This document shows, piece after piece, positions 28,401 to 37,726 of a stretch of 64,000 bases of DNA (within the stretch, counting starts at the first letter, position 1; every line of letters begins with the position of its first letter). Source of the stretch: Bacteroidota bacterium (GTDB lineage: Bacteria > Bacteroidota > Bacteroidia > Chitinophagales > Saprospiraceae); NCBI GenBank assembly GCA_016124585.1, contig WGNL01000033.1, forward strand, positions 24,900 to 88,899, written 5' to 3'. The position numbers were made by a program, and so were the translations under genes. Below the pieces are notes generated by a model, which was not told the origin of the DNA, did not search any database, and saw only the letters and a list, made by a program, of their open reading frames with translations.

Positions 28401-29377
28401 AGAACGGTGCAGTATCCACAGCAGACGTGGTAGAGCTTCGTAAAGTGATACTACAGTTGGTGCCAACGTTCCCGAACAATACCTCTTGGCGATTCATTGA
28501 CAAAAATTACAGTTTCCCGAACCCAGCCAACCCGTTTACGCAGCCTTTCCCAGAGTTTTTCAACATCAATGACTTGGCCAATAACCAGAATGGGGTTGAC
28601 TTTGTGGCGGTGAAAGTGGGAGATGTGAACGGCTCAGCCGTGACGAACCTTGGCGGTGGCAACACTGGCAGCCGAAACCTTGTTGGTGAGCTTGATTTTA
28701 TGTTGGATGAAATGTCCCTCGAACCTGGCAATACCTACCGTGTTCCTTTCCGTGCCAGCAATTTTGTCAACTTGACTGGATACCAGTTTGCCCTTCAGTT
28801 CGACCCTGAAGCGCTCAGCTTAGAAGACATTGAGGCAGGTGAACTGGAAGGACTGAACGAGTCAAACTTTGGTTTGACAATGCTCGAAGACGGTATTATC
28901 ACGACTAGCTGGGACAATTCAAAAAACACACTACACGATAACAACACGGTACTTTTCACGCTGGTTTTCAAATCAAACACGAAGTCAAAATTGAGCAAAA
29001 TGCTCCACGTAACGGGCAGCGTAATCCCTGTTGAGGCTTACCGTACCAAAGGCGAAGATGTCGAATTGCTCGATGTGAACCTCCGCTTCAACAGCGCTGA
29101 AAACAAGGTGCCAAGTGACGATTTTGAATTGTTGCAAAACAACCCGAACCCATTCCGTGAAACGACGGCCATCGGGTTCCGTTTGCCAGAGGCTGGCAAG
29201 GCTACACTGACCGTGTATGACCTGTCCGGCAAAGTACTGAAGACGATTTCCGACGATTTTGCAAAAGGTTACAACGAAATCATCCTGAACCAGAACGAAC
29301 TGGGCGCCTCTGGCATCCTGTTCTACCAGCTCGAAACGGATACACAAACTGCTACCCGCCGAATGGTGCGGCTGTAA
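25460..29377 (+). CDS. HYR-dockerin-cohesin-like T9SS surface protein 2
   Basis: This encodes 1305 residues, with the same layout as its neighbour at 21161. A long n-region precedes the signal core (LFRAAALLCLLVFANWG) and the mature protein starts near QCALVC. The N-terminal Cys module (53-145, ending NSCWGTLSVEDKLGP) is followed by HYR modules (about 145-880), a CnaB-like domain (883-940) and a dockerin-like domain (947-1060). The last has loops DVNKNGAVSTADVVEL and VGDVNGSA, with the conserved NTSWRF / FPNPANPF insert between them. A cohesin-like domain (1077-1213) and a T9SS tail (1218-1305, NNPNPFRETT) complete it. Gene and protein lie head-to-tail with protein 1, suggesting tandem duplication followed by strong divergence. 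A terminator follows. Confidence 0.9.
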   Translation: MRKFEFTKPIKRIPTTFWDATASGMQDAGRLFRAAALLCLLVFANWGDRAFAQCALVCNDDLNVSLPGPSEYCTLEMTADILLEDPSACAGPYTISLFSLQGVPLPSTPYVNSSYIGQTLLYSVGEPGGNSCWGTLSVEDKLGPEITGCADLTMTCLSNYKPTIDGGNAPTPTVYDCSGTPSFSYTDNIVHGTCNSNYVAIVTRTWTAVDAHGYSSSCTQNIVIQRVTLADPIFTPVCPSNVELECGIGPQSTAPTSTGYPRITVGGIAYNVIPGANNFCEIAASYTDEIFTICGGGKKILRTWTIYDWCLPTTPGSGNPWSCIQVIKLHDTTPPSVTCPAPIVQGSSSGGCYASFNLPPATVFDSCSAFTVKVLTPFGIVNGNGGPILNVPVGTHNITYIATDACGNVGQCNTTMQIKDVTAPVAVCIQHTAVSLTDDGTAIVSATSFNNGSSDNCGIDHMVVSRMPSLCLPNGTPFDTYAPFSCCDIGELLMVSMRVYDAAGNYNSCMVEVEVQDKIDPVITCPPNKTIECSDPVPAVSAPTFSDNCSGATWANTETVNITSCGTGTIKRKYTVTDAGGRKASCTQTITVINSYPFNSTNIVWPLDYTTYQCDPALEPTDLPTGYDIPGITEDACDLVAVTHTDQLLPINPPACFKILRKWIVIDWCQYDPNVPNSPGYWEHVQVLKVMDNTSPVLTCPGNISVPSLDANCGYGAVTVPALTATDCSNSLNWTVKIDFNSDGTMDQAGTSPNLSGNYPFGIHAVSVAVEDKCGNQATCNFTITVVDGKKPSPICVNGLAVELMPMNGGGMIQLTPSMFNSGSFDNCTAAQDLEFEIVPSVFDCNSVGTNVVTMYVTDEAGNTDYCETYVIIQDNMVSCPAPLSASVSGNIATASGSGMSGVAVNVSGNGPLTSPSSTSSNGNFVFSGLSLSYDYTLTPNYDMAPMNGVSTYDLVLMTRHILNIELLDSPYKIIAADVNKNGAVSTADVVELRKVILQLVPTFPNNTSWRFIDKNYSFPNPANPFTQPFPEFFNINDLANNQNGVDFVAVKVGDVNGSAVTNLGGGNTGSRNLVGELDFMLDEMSLEPGNTYRVPFRASNFVNLTGYQFALQFDPEALSLEDIEAGELEGLNESNFGLTMLEDGIITTSWDNSKNTLHDNNTVLFTLVFKSNTKSKLSKMLHVTGSVIPVEAYRTKGEDVELLDVNLRFNSAENKVPSDDFELLQNNPNPFRETTAIGFRLPEAGKATLTVYDLSGKVLKTISDDFAKGYNEIILNQNELGASGILFYQLETDTQTATRRMVRL

Positions 29378-29513
29378 AATTGGGTATTAGGTGTCGGTTA
29401 TTTGATGATTTGTTCAAATCTCCAATACCTAATCACAAATACCAAATAATTAAAAGGGGGCCGGTCCCAAATGCCTGCCCCCGCCTTGCTCTGAATCTGT
29501 TTTTTACTAAAAC

Positions 29514-29548
29514 AAAACCGCTTCTGGCCTTTCGTCGGAGGCGGTTTT
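29514..29548 (+). terminator. Terminator after HYR-dockerin gene 2
   Basis: An 11-bp stem (29514-29524 with 29538-29548, AAAACCGC/GCGGTTTT plus inner pairs) runs into T6. It lies 137 bp past the stop and just before the convergent membrane-protein gene. Confidence 0.75.
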
Positions 29549-29586
29549 TTCGTTTTTGGGAAATGGTAGTAATCTTAACTGCCAAC

Positions 29587-31209
29587 TCAAAGTTCTTCCC
29601 ATCTCCCCCCCTGCGCTACAATAAAAACTGTTCCTGGCTTCGGCGGCCACTGCTTCATCTCCACCCGGCAACCGTTGCCGTCCGTGCGGAAGCGGTACTG
29701 TTCGGTCTGGTAGTCGCCGAGGCCCATGCCGTAAAGCCACCACCAGTTTCCCCACTGATTGAATTGCAAGCGAAAAATGCCCGCCGTGCTATCCCGGCTG
29801 GCTGTGAAACCGTTGGTTGTGTTGGTCAGGTTAAACTGAGCAACTTGGTAAAACTGGGCATCGCTAGGCTTGTTAGCGAGGTAGTGCAGGGCGTGCTTCA
29901 AGGCCAAATTTTCTCGTGAAAAATCCTTGAACATGGGGATGCCGTGATAGTTTTCAGGCATGGCGAGCACGTACACTTCTGAGGCTTCTTGCCAGCGGAA
30001 ATCGTCGAGCAAGCTGGTCGTGATGCGGGCGCTTTGCTGCCAGTAGCCTGTCATTTTTTGGAGGAAAAAAGTGGATGCCAGGAGCCATGTTGCAAACAGC
30101 CCATTGCGGAGCCACCGAGGAAAAGAATCGAACAATACTACCAGTCCGAAGAAAAAAAACAGGGAGGGGAGGTAGCCGTAACGGTCGTTTTCGCCTTGCA
30201 GGATGTAAGCAACATACAAATTGGCCACTGGGGCCAAGGCGAGGAAGAACAGGAGCCAGCTGATGCCCACCAGCCGCAGTTTTGATGGCGTTTTTTTATA
30301 AAAAACAAGCGCTGCCAATGCCACAACCCCAAGGGTTAGGCCACTCCAGGCCATCACGGGTTTTTCGAAAAAAAGGATGAACCTTTCCTTGCCGCCGTGC
30401 GGCCATTCCCGCCACCAGAGTAGGTATTTCGTGAAATATTTTAGGCAATTGGCGCCGATGTTCCGAAGGTCGAAATTCAGGTGGACAGCCTCGCCGTAAT
30501 GACCCGCCCATCCGCCTAGAATGAGCTTGTTGAGGAGGAAGTAACCAGCAACCAGGATGAGATGAGGGAAAAGAATTGTACCGATTTTCACCCTTTTACC
30601 AGCAATCCACCAGAGCGTAATGGCCAACAGGGGAAGTGCGAGTGCCAGTTCAAAAGTGAACAGGGCCACTACAAAAAGACCTTGTGACCACAACAGGTCT
30701 CTTTGTTTTTTTTCCTCAAAATATTTTACCAACAACAATAGCGAGGTGAGCACCAGCAGTGTACAGAGCAAAAAATTGAAGCAAACCCGCCAAACCACCA
30801 CCTCGACTTGATAGGGCGATAGCAGGAACAATAAACTGGCCATCAGTGCTGGAACGGATGGCTTGACGTGACCATTCTTCTCAAAGATTTTTTTTGCCAA
30901 ACTAAATCCCAAAAATGCATTGAGGACGTGCAACGAAGTAAAAACGAGGTACCATCCAATGCCAGCAGTGCCGAACCATTTCACGAAGAAAAACAGGAAA
31001 AAATTGGTGACCTGGTGCATGGCTGGGAAGCCAAAACAGTTCCACACGCCGCCAAACGTTGCACCGTCCAGCCGCTGCAGCAGACCTGTGAAGTCGGTGA
31101 CGAAGCCAGCTGATGCGGTGCGCCAGTAAAAAAGGTGCGTGAGCAACAAAAACAAGCTGGCGATTCCCACGTTTTGCCTAAAATTCGAGCTTTGGTAAAG
31201 TGATTTCAT
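29587..31209 (-). CDS. Multi-span membrane protein, possibly GT-C type
   Basis: This encodes 540 residues with about ten to eleven hydrophobic helices up to residue 400 and a soluble C-terminal domain of about 130 residues. An early loop after helix 1 carries an Asp (GFVTDFTGLL), as seen in GT-C glycosyltransferases that use lipid-linked sugars, and the general look (YWR, HVLNAF, FLLSPYQVEVV) resembles those enzymes. No diagnostic motif is complete, so a transferase role is only a suggestion. It is divergent from the BatD-like gene and not obviously linked to the surface-protein genes beside it. Confidence 0.65.
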   Translation of the reverse strand: MKSLYQSSNFRQNVGIASLFLLLTHLFYWRTASAGFVTDFTGLLQRLDGATFGGVWNCFGFPAMHQVTNFFLFFFVKWFGTAGIGWYLVFTSLHVLNAFLGFSLAKKIFEKNGHVKPSVPALMASLLFLLSPYQVEVVVWRVCFNFLLCTLLVLTSLLLLVKYFEEKKQRDLLWSQGLFVVALFTFELALALPLLAITLWWIAGKRVKIGTILFPHLILVAGYFLLNKLILGGWAGHYGEAVHLNFDLRNIGANCLKYFTKYLLWWREWPHGGKERFILFFEKPVMAWSGLTLGVVALAALVFYKKTPSKLRLVGISWLLFFLALAPVANLYVAYILQGENDRYGYLPSLFFFFGLVVLFDSFPRWLRNGLFATWLLASTFFLQKMTGYWQQSARITTSLLDDFRWQEASEVYVLAMPENYHGIPMFKDFSRENLALKHALHYLANKPSDAQFYQVAQFNLTNTTNGFTASRDSTAGIFRLQFNQWGNWWWLYGMGLGDYQTEQYRFRTDGNGCRVEMKQWPPKPGTVFIVAQGGRWEEL

Positions 31210-31238
31210 CGAAAATTTCCGGGTTCGTTGGGAGTGCT

Positions 31239-31246
31239 TAATTTTG
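31239..31246 (+). promoter_or_regulatory. Possible -7 element of the bat genes
   Basis: TAATTTTG matches TAnnTTTG, 143 bp before the start codon at 31389 and in the gap divergent from the membrane-protein gene. The -33 box is not at the right spacing. Confidence 0.4.
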
Positions 31247-31388
31247 GCGACCCAAAACCCAAGCGCTTTGGAGCGGTTGATTGTGGTTGGAGCGGTTTAA
31301 CTCTTCAACGCCAAACGACCTTTCATGCTCTCTTCAAATTCCGGCTAAGAACCGAAAAATTGCCCGAATTCGGCAAAGACAAAAAACA

Positions 31389-32846
31389 ATGCGTAAATTC
31401 CTAGCCCTTGCGGCCCTGTTTTTTTTGGCAAAAGTAGCGGTACTCGCACAAGTGAGCGGCAAAGCAGTGGTGGACAGCGCCAGCATGTATGTCGGCGACC
31501 AAATGCGGATGCGGCTCGAACTCAGTGTTTCAAAAACCGTAGAAATCAAGCCGCTCGACCTGTCAGTCGTGTCTGCTGATTCTGTGTTCGAGATTTTGTC
31601 GGAAAGCAAATGGGACACGCTCAGCACCAGCGTTGATAAGCTCCGTTTACAAAAAAACTTGTTGTTTATCGCATGGGATTCGGGCTACCAGAGCATCCCA
31701 TCCATTCCCATTGCATACAAGTACGGTGGCAAAAATGACACGTTCTACACCCGCAAGATCACGATGAAGATTGACTTTCCGCAAGTGGACACCACGCTGG
31801 CCGACATCAAGCCCATCCTGCGGGAACCACTGAAAATCCAAGATTTTATTTGGTATATTCTTGGGGCGGTGGCACTGGTGATAATAGTTTTACTGGTGAT
31901 ATTTTTGAACAAAAGGAAAGTGGCTTTGCCGCCCCCCTCTGTTCAGGTAGCGCCATTACTTCCGCACGAGTTGGCTTTGCAACAGTTGGATTCACTGGCG
32001 CAACAGCGACTCTGGCAGAAGGGCGAAGTGAAGGGTTATCACAGTGCCCTGACGCATATTGTGCGGGAATACTTAGAGAAACGCTATGGAATTCAGGCAT
32101 TGGAGCAAACGACGGACGAGATTTTGGCACAGCTTCGACAAAGAGATTTTGACCTGTCGCTTTCGAAAAAATTGGGCGAGGTATTACAAACCGCCGACCT
32201 CGTAAAATTTGCGAAAGCAGAACCTACTGCGGAGTTCCATGAAAAGGCCATGAGGGTGGCACGGGAATTTATCTTGGAGACGAAACCAACTGAAAGGCAA
32301 CTCATGGAAATGGCAGCGTCTGCTTCCCACGTCGCTGCGGGCGACAATGTGCAAGGCCCTGGTTTTCAGCCTAGTTTTGAATTAGCTGGTTTTTGGTCCA
32401 GATTTTTTGCACGTTTAATTGACATTCTGGTGATCGTCGTGCTGATTTTGGTAACGGCAGTTGGGTTGGGGTTCTTGTTTTCGAGCCTTGGGATGAACCC
32501 TTCAAAAATTTGGATTTACCTGATTTATGCCTTAGAGATTCTTGCCTACTCTGCCATTTTTGAATACCGGGGTGGCGCTACGTTGGGCAAAAAGATATGC
32601 GGTATTAAGGTGGCGGATACAGAAGGCCATCCGATTTCTTTCCAAACTTCCTGTATCAGGACCGCCTGTAAATATATCCTTAGCGAGCTGCTATTTTCAC
32701 TCGGTTATTTGCTGTTTTTCTTTGATAAAAATTACCGTCAAACACTACATGACAGGCTCGCAGGTACGATTGTGATTAAACGTCGCCCTCATCAGTTAGC
32801 AGTTTTTCAAAACCCAAATAGCACCCAATCAGGCAATGTTCAGTAA
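31389..32846 (+). CDS. BatD-like protein with C-terminal RDD membrane domain
   Basis: This encodes 485 residues. Signal peptide (MRKFLALAALFFLAKVAVLAQ), then an extracytoplasmic beta-domain (21-150) of the BatD/DUF4381 kind. A membrane helix (about 156-175, WYILGAVALVIIVLLVIF) precedes a cytoplasmic helical region. The last 140 residues are an RDD domain: FFARLIDILVIV, GATLGKKICGIKV and YRQTLHDRLAG carry the conserved Arg and Asp residues, with three more helices. The Bat locus is linked to stress tolerance and envelope integrity. Fusion to RDD is uncommon. The stop overlaps the batA start by 11 bp, so the two are translationally coupled. The start at 31389 gives the signal peptide. Confidence 0.78.
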   Translation: MRKFLALAALFFLAKVAVLAQVSGKAVVDSASMYVGDQMRMRLELSVSKTVEIKPLDLSVVSADSVFEILSESKWDTLSTSVDKLRLQKNLLFIAWDSGYQSIPSIPIAYKYGGKNDTFYTRKITMKIDFPQVDTTLADIKPILREPLKIQDFIWYILGAVALVIIVLLVIFLNKRKVALPPPSVQVAPLLPHELALQQLDSLAQQRLWQKGEVKGYHSALTHIVREYLEKRYGIQALEQTTDEILAQLRQRDFDLSLSKKLGEVLQTADLVKFAKAEPTAEFHEKAMRVAREFILETKPTERQLMEMAASASHVAAGDNVQGPGFQPSFELAGFWSRFFARLIDILVIVVLILVTAVGLGFLFSSLGMNPSKIWIYLIYALEILAYSAIFEYRGGATLGKKICGIKVADTEGHPISFQTSCIRTACKYILSELLFSLGYLLFFFDKNYRQTLHDRLAGTIVIKRRPHQLAVFQNPNSTQSGNVQ

Positions 32847-33834
32847 TTTCAGCTTTCAACAACCTTGGTTTTTCCTGCTTTTGCTACTGCTCCCGCTCGT
32901 GGTTTGGCTCCGCAACAGACGTGGGCAAGCACAAGAAGCATCGGTGAAAATGCCGACGCTGGAGGCTGCCGCTGGCATGAAATCCTGGAAAGCTGACCTT
33001 CAGAAACTGTTGCCACTATTGCGTGCCCTAGCTTTCATAGCGTTAGTAGTTGCCATGGCCCGCCCACAACTGACTTTGAAAAAAGAAGACATCAAAGCCG
33101 AGGGCATTGATATTTTTTTGGCCATTGACCTATCGAGCAGCATGTTGGCACAGGACTTTCAACCTGACCGATTGGAAGTCTGCAAGCGGGTAGCAGCGGA
33201 GTTTGTAGAAAAGCGGCAGTACGACCGTATCGGTTTGGCGGTTTTCTCCGGTGAGGCATTTACCCAATGCCCACTTACCACTGACCACCGGGTACTCACG
33301 GACTTCATCGAGGGGCTTCGTTGTGGTATTCTGGAAGACGGGACGGCCATCGGGATGGGGCTTGCCACCGCTGTTAACCGTATCAAAGATAGCCCTAGTA
33401 AAAGCAAAGTTGTGATACTGTTGACGGATGGTGTGAACAATGCTGGGTACGTAAAGCCGCTCACTGCCGCAGAAATTGCAAAAGAATTTGGGGTAAAAGT
33501 TTACACCATTGGGGTAGGGCAGGAGGGCACAGCCGTTTCCCCCATTAGCCGTCGAATCGACGGTAGCTATGTGATGGGGATGGCGAGGGTAGAGATTGAT
33601 GAAGAACTGTTGAAACAAATCTCGGACATGACCGGGGGCAAGTATTTTAGAGCGACTACGGCCCGTAGTTTGGAGCGGATTTACGATGAAATTGACCGAC
33701 TTGAAAAAACGGAAATTGAGGTGACTTCTGTGAAACGGTACAGTGAAGAGTTTTACAGATTTGTTTGGGTGGGCATTTGTTTGATATTAATTGAACTATT
33801 TCTGAGGTATACAATATTGCGGTCTATACCTTAA
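32836..33834 (+). CDS. batA: BatA-like VWA-domain membrane protein
   Basis: This encodes 332 residues. An N-terminal hydrophobic segment (WFFLLLLLLPLVVWL) and a second helix (ALAFIALVVAMARP) are followed by a von Willebrand A domain (about 90-290). The MIDAS metal site is DLSSS (DxSxS), with the supporting Thr in GTAIG and Asp in LLTDGVNNAG. A final helix lies near the C-terminus. BatA usually sits in a MoxR-DUF58-BatA-BatB-BatC-BatD operon. Here it is preceded only by the BatD-like gene and followed by an inverted repeat, so the operon is short or split. Confidence 0.88.
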   Translation: MFSNFSFQQPWFFLLLLLLPLVVWLRNRRGQAQEASVKMPTLEAAAGMKSWKADLQKLLPLLRALAFIALVVAMARPQLTLKKEDIKAEGIDIFLAIDLSSSMLAQDFQPDRLEVCKRVAAEFVEKRQYDRIGLAVFSGEAFTQCPLTTDHRVLTDFIEGLRCGILEDGTAIGMGLATAVNRIKDSPSKSKVVILLTDGVNNAGYVKPLTAAEIAKEFGVKVYTIGVGQEGTAVSPISRRIDGSYVMGMARVEIDEELLKQISDMTGGKYFRATTARSLERIYDEIDRLEKTEIEVTSVKRYSEEFYRFVWVGICLILIELFLRYTILRSIP

Positions 33835-33859
33835 TATTTATTAACAGTAAAAACTGACA

Positions 33860-33904
33860 CGACATTAAAGAAATCGTTTAAAATCAACGATTTCTTTAAT
33901 GTCG
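33860..33904. terminator. Inverted repeat between batA and ASPIC/UnbV lipoprotein 1
   Basis: Perfect 18-bp arms (33860-33877 with 33887-33904, CGACATTAAAGAAATCGT and its complement) surround a 9-nt loop. A TTTTT run on the minus strand side is a few bases away, so it probably ends the leftward transcript and perhaps the rightward one. Confidence 0.7.
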
Positions 33905-33923
33905 TATATATGTTGAGTTATAA

Positions 33924-36900
33924 TTATTTTTTGATGAATACTTGCGGAGCAGCGTTATTGTTGGTTACCAAAACCAACTTATTCCCACCAGTGGTTCTAA
34001 GCAATTCTAAATCTCGTACTTCTTTAGAAGCCCAAAAACCCGAAGCTGTATTTTCTACATAAACAAAATTGCCTTTGCCATCCCCACGCAACAGTACGCC
34101 ATTGCTGGCATCGCACCTATTGGTCTCTACTTCGATGCCATATTTATTTCCCGCCATTAATATATCAATAATGCCATCGCCAGTAAAATCATCCAAAAGA
34201 ATACCTTGTACTGGGGAGGTTTGTGCTGGGATGGGCAGTTTGTGCTGAACAAACTTGCCACCCTGATTTTCCCACCAGCAGGTTTCGAGTGTGTATGCCA
34301 TTAATTTTAATGCGGAATCAAGTTCCTTTTGGGGATAAACCATGTCTATGGTCGCTTTTCCATAGACCTCTCCGTAGATAAAATTCTTCTTCAGCAAGGG
34401 TATTTGTTTGTTTAACACTTCTTTTTGGACCATTGGATAAGTTTTTCCGCCTTCTGCATAGGCCATCAATGGGTCAATTTGGCCATTGTTGTCAAAATCT
34501 TTTGCATAGCATATTAACGGAAACTCATTAGATGCAATAAGGCGGGTATTTAATCCAAAATTACCTGTTACGATGTCGTTGTCACCGTCGCCGTCCATGT
34601 CAGCGACAGCAGCACGAAACCAGAGACCATTCGATTTGCTAAGCCCGAATTGAGCAGTTACGTTTTCGAGTTTGTTGTTCCTTAGTTTGAAAATTGTAAC
34701 AGGCATCCACTCTCCCACGACGATTAGCTCAGGTTGTGGGTCATTGTCAATATTTGCCCAAACCAAGTCGGTTACCATTCCACACAGCTCAAATGCAGCG
34801 CCGACTTGTGCGGTAACATCGGAGAAACTTCCACCATTATTTTGGAAAACATGGCTATGCGGCGTTATCGGCCATTTGCCCCGTGTGACCCGGCCCCCGA
34901 CAAACAGGTCAAGGTCACCATCTCCATCAAAATCATACGGGGCTGCACGGAAGCCTACATCTTTGCTTGGCGGCATGGGGTTGATGGCTTTTGCGTATTT
35001 ACCTTTCCCATCTGTATTGTAATACAATCTGGTCTCCCAAGCAAGGGGGTTGTCCGCCTCAACACCGCCACTTACGACAAATAGGTCCTGAAAACCATCG
35101 CCATTCGCATCGAAAAAGACGGCACCATAGTCTTCGTAGCGTTTGTCATATTCGAATAGTTCCTTGTTGGTTTGCTCAAAATGGCCGTCTGGTTTTTGTA
35201 TGAATAAGGCGCCAGCTTTGTCAAAAGCACCACCCACAAAAAAATCGTCAAGTCCATCTCCGTTTACGTCACTTACTGCTGCTAAGGGACCTAAGTCAGA
35301 TTCCGACCACGGATTGAGCAGCCAGTTCGTAAAATCATTGAATTCATTTTCTTCATGTTTCCAATCCAGCCCAATGTTTTTTTCTTCAAAATATTGGGGA
35401 GCAGGGGGCTGAGGGCCGATATAAGCGGTATAACCGTAGGCATCAGTGTACTTGAGTGAAAGTCGTTGATTAGCTGGCACGTTCTCCAATGTTTGAGTCT
35501 TGCCATCTGGCCATCGCACAACAATCTTGTCTACAGTTTGTGTTTGTCCCAATCCAAAATGCAGTAAATTTTCAACGGAAGAAAAAATGCCACGCACTGG
35601 ATTTAGTTCAAGGTACTGAACTTTGTCGCCGTAATAAATAGTGGCAGAAGCACCTACCGCCTGTGGGTTTTTAGAGCTGCCCTGTATTTTTATTTGTAGG
35701 TAGTTGCCTTTATGTTGTTCGATTGAAAGGTTTTGATAGATGAATGCTGGGTCATCAATATTGTTGACAACTAGGTCAAGGTCTCCATCATTATCAAAAT
35801 CGGCCCAAGCTGACCCACACGACCACGATGCTGGCACGGTCATCCAATCGCCAGATTTGTCGGGAAAGGTCCAATCCCCTTTATTTTGAAAGCAATTGTT
35901 AGTTGGTTTCAGTGTTGGGAGGTACTTGGCCATTTTATATAACTCTTTGTATGCCTCCTTGTTCCAATTGCCATTGAACTTAGCACCCACCTCCGTAGCA
36001 CGGAAGTCAAAAAAGTCGCGGTTGGTAATCTCACGACGGTTACCGTTTGTAATATACATATCCCGCAAGCCATCGTTGTCCATGTCAAATAGCAAGCTAC
36101 TCCAAGACCAGTGAGTTTTGTAAACACCGGCTAGACAGCCAATGTCTGAAAATGTGCCATTGCCATTGTTTCTTTGGAGCACATTGCGAACGACATGTTC
36201 CGGGTAGCCATTCTGGATGGCAGCTTGGTAATCTTTGAGCTCCATAGAGAAAGTGGTTTTGCGGTGCTTGTTGTCAGCAGGTAGCATGTCAACAGCTAGC
36301 AAGTCTACTTGCCCATCGTTGTCAAAATCCGTTAAATCAGCCCCCATTGTATTCCGAGCTGTGTGCTTGAAGTAGTCGTCCAAACGGTTGGTGAAAGTGC
36401 CATTTTTATTGTTGATGTATAAGATGTCGGGTTGTAAAAAGTCCACACCTACGTAAACATCTTGCCAGCCATCATGATTAAAGTCGGAAACAGCTACGCT
36501 CAGCCCCCAATGGTAGGTTTGTACACCCGCTTTTTCAGAAATATCCTTGAATTTATTGCCCTCATTGAGGTAGAATCGGTGCGTATCCAAAGGGCCGTGT
36601 GGCTTCACATTGGGTATTCTTGTTTTGCCGTCAGCGGCAAGGGTGGATTCGGTATTGTTGGCGACTAAATTGGATGTAGGGTAGGTAATGAGGTATAAAT
36701 CGAGGTCGCCATCGTTGTCGGAGTCAAAAAAATTGGCACCTGTGCTAGGGCTGATATCGTCTAGTCCGAATTCTTTTGCACGCTCTGTAAAAGTTAGGTC
36801 TCCGTTATTGATGAAAAGTTTGTTTCTCCTCGCTTCGTCGTTTTTTGCACCTGCACGGCAGACATAAAAATCAATCCACCCATCCGCATTGATGTCAACT

Positions 36901-37337
36901 GCTGTGACTGCTGTTTCAACACCTCCCTCAGAACTTACTCCCGCAGCATCTGCAATATTTTTGAACTTTAGTCCTCCTTCATTGAGGTATAGGGCATTCT
37001 TTCCATTTGTGCTGATGAGATAAATATCCTGCAGCCCATCATTGTTTACGTCAGCCACAGCCACACCCGCACCAGTATATTTGTAAAAGTTGTTGGTGAA
37101 ATTATCTTCCTCATCTTCGATAATCGTATTCTGAAAATCAATACCGGTTTGCGCTGGTTCCAACAAATTGAGCAGAGGGTTAGTAGCCTTAAGTGTGGGC
37201 TCTACTTCGACTAAATTATCATCGCTTAGCCCTTCTGTAGTACTACTATCTTTGCAGTTTTGTAAAAGCAAAAAGATAGTAATCACCATTAAAATGCGAA
37301 AGAACCCAATGGTTGAGGAAGATTTTAATACTTTCAT
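33924..37337 (-). CDS. CRTAC1-like lipoprotein 1 (FG-GAP repeats, ASPIC/UnbV)
   Basis: This encodes 1137 residues. The N-terminus is a lipoprotein signal (LLLQNC, Cys28). A string of FG-GAP/VCBS repeats follows, each with a calcium loop of the DxNxDGxxD type (VADVNNDGLQDIYL, AVDINADGWIDFYV, DFDNDGDLDLVV). An ASPIC/UnbV domain spans about 545-625 (IVVRWPDGKTQTL). A second set of FG-GAP repeats runs to the C-terminus. The fold predicts a calcium-binding beta-propeller pair on the outer membrane surface. It is 40% or more alike by eye to the lipoprotein at 38368 along its whole length. Function is unknown. Such genes are common beside SusC/SusD pairs, none of which is present here. Confidence 0.88.
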   Translation of the reverse strand: MKVLKSSSTIGFFRILMVITIFLLLQNCKDSSTTEGLSDDNLVEVEPTLKATNPLLNLLEPAQTGIDFQNTIIEDEEDNFTNNFYKYTGAGVAVADVNNDGLQDIYLISTNGKNALYLNEGGLKFKNIADAAGVSSEGGVETAVTAVDINADGWIDFYVCRAGAKNDEARRNKLFINNGDLTFTERAKEFGLDDISPSTGANFFDSDNDGDLDLYLITYPTSNLVANNTESTLAADGKTRIPNVKPHGPLDTHRFYLNEGNKFKDISEKAGVQTYHWGLSVAVSDFNHDGWQDVYVGVDFLQPDILYINNKNGTFTNRLDDYFKHTARNTMGADLTDFDNDGQVDLLAVDMLPADNKHRKTTFSMELKDYQAAIQNGYPEHVVRNVLQRNNGNGTFSDIGCLAGVYKTHWSWSSLLFDMDNDGLRDMYITNGNRREITNRDFFDFRATEVGAKFNGNWNKEAYKELYKMAKYLPTLKPTNNCFQNKGDWTFPDKSGDWMTVPASWSCGSAWADFDNDGDLDLVVNNIDDPAFIYQNLSIEQHKGNYLQIKIQGSSKNPQAVGASATIYYGDKVQYLELNPVRGIFSSVENLLHFGLGQTQTVDKIVVRWPDGKTQTLENVPANQRLSLKYTDAYGYTAYIGPQPPAPQYFEEKNIGLDWKHEENEFNDFTNWLLNPWSESDLGPLAAVSDVNGDGLDDFFVGGAFDKAGALFIQKPDGHFEQTNKELFEYDKRYEDYGAVFFDANGDGFQDLFVVSGGVEADNPLAWETRLYYNTDGKGKYAKAINPMPPSKDVGFRAAPYDFDGDGDLDLFVGGRVTRGKWPITPHSHVFQNNGGSFSDVTAQVGAAFELCGMVTDLVWANIDNDPQPELIVVGEWMPVTIFKLRNNKLENVTAQFGLSKSNGLWFRAAVADMDGDGDNDIVTGNFGLNTRLIASNEFPLICYAKDFDNNGQIDPLMAYAEGGKTYPMVQKEVLNKQIPLLKKNFIYGEVYGKATIDMVYPQKELDSALKLMAYTLETCWWENQGGKFVQHKLPIPAQTSPVQGILLDDFTGDGIIDILMAGNKYGIEVETNRCDASNGVLLRGDGKGNFVYVENTASGFWASKEVRDLELLRTTGGNKLVLVTNNNAAPQVFIKK

Positions 37338-37726
37338 TTGAAAAAAAATTGGTCAATTAAAAATACTTGCCGACATTTTTTGAAATCCTTTGGGAATAAT
37401 AAAGATTTAGCGCTATTTCAGTCAAAGCTCAAAAGTACAAACGTCGAATCTGTTGAGCTCAGAAATAATTTCAGCATTTCGAGATATGTGAAAAAATATT
37501 TTACTCACCTGATTCGAAATTCATGGATTATTGATAAATGTTTCTATGGGATCTAGGATATAACCATGAGTAAAAAAATATGACACTATTATTATATATG
37601 GCTCAGACTTCTAGATGGTGTATGTCAAGCATATTGTTTTAAGTAGCAAAAACGATTGTAGGAGATTAAAAAGATAAGGATTTTCAGTAGTTTATACGCT
37701 GCTTATTCAATGAATCCTTAAGCCTA
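37338..37726. other. AT-rich intergenic region with promoter for lipoprotein 1
   Basis: 389 bp, strongly AT-rich. On the minus strand TACTTTTG at 37437-37430 fits the -7 consensus, 93 bp before the start of the lipoprotein at 37337. No gene is seen. Confidence 0.6.
37430..37437 (-). promoter_or_regulatory. -7 element of CRTAC1-like lipoprotein 1
   Basis: TACTTTTG on the minus strand (TAnnTTTG). The same octamer, also preceded by similar bases, occurs in front of the paralogue at 41841. Confidence 0.5.
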
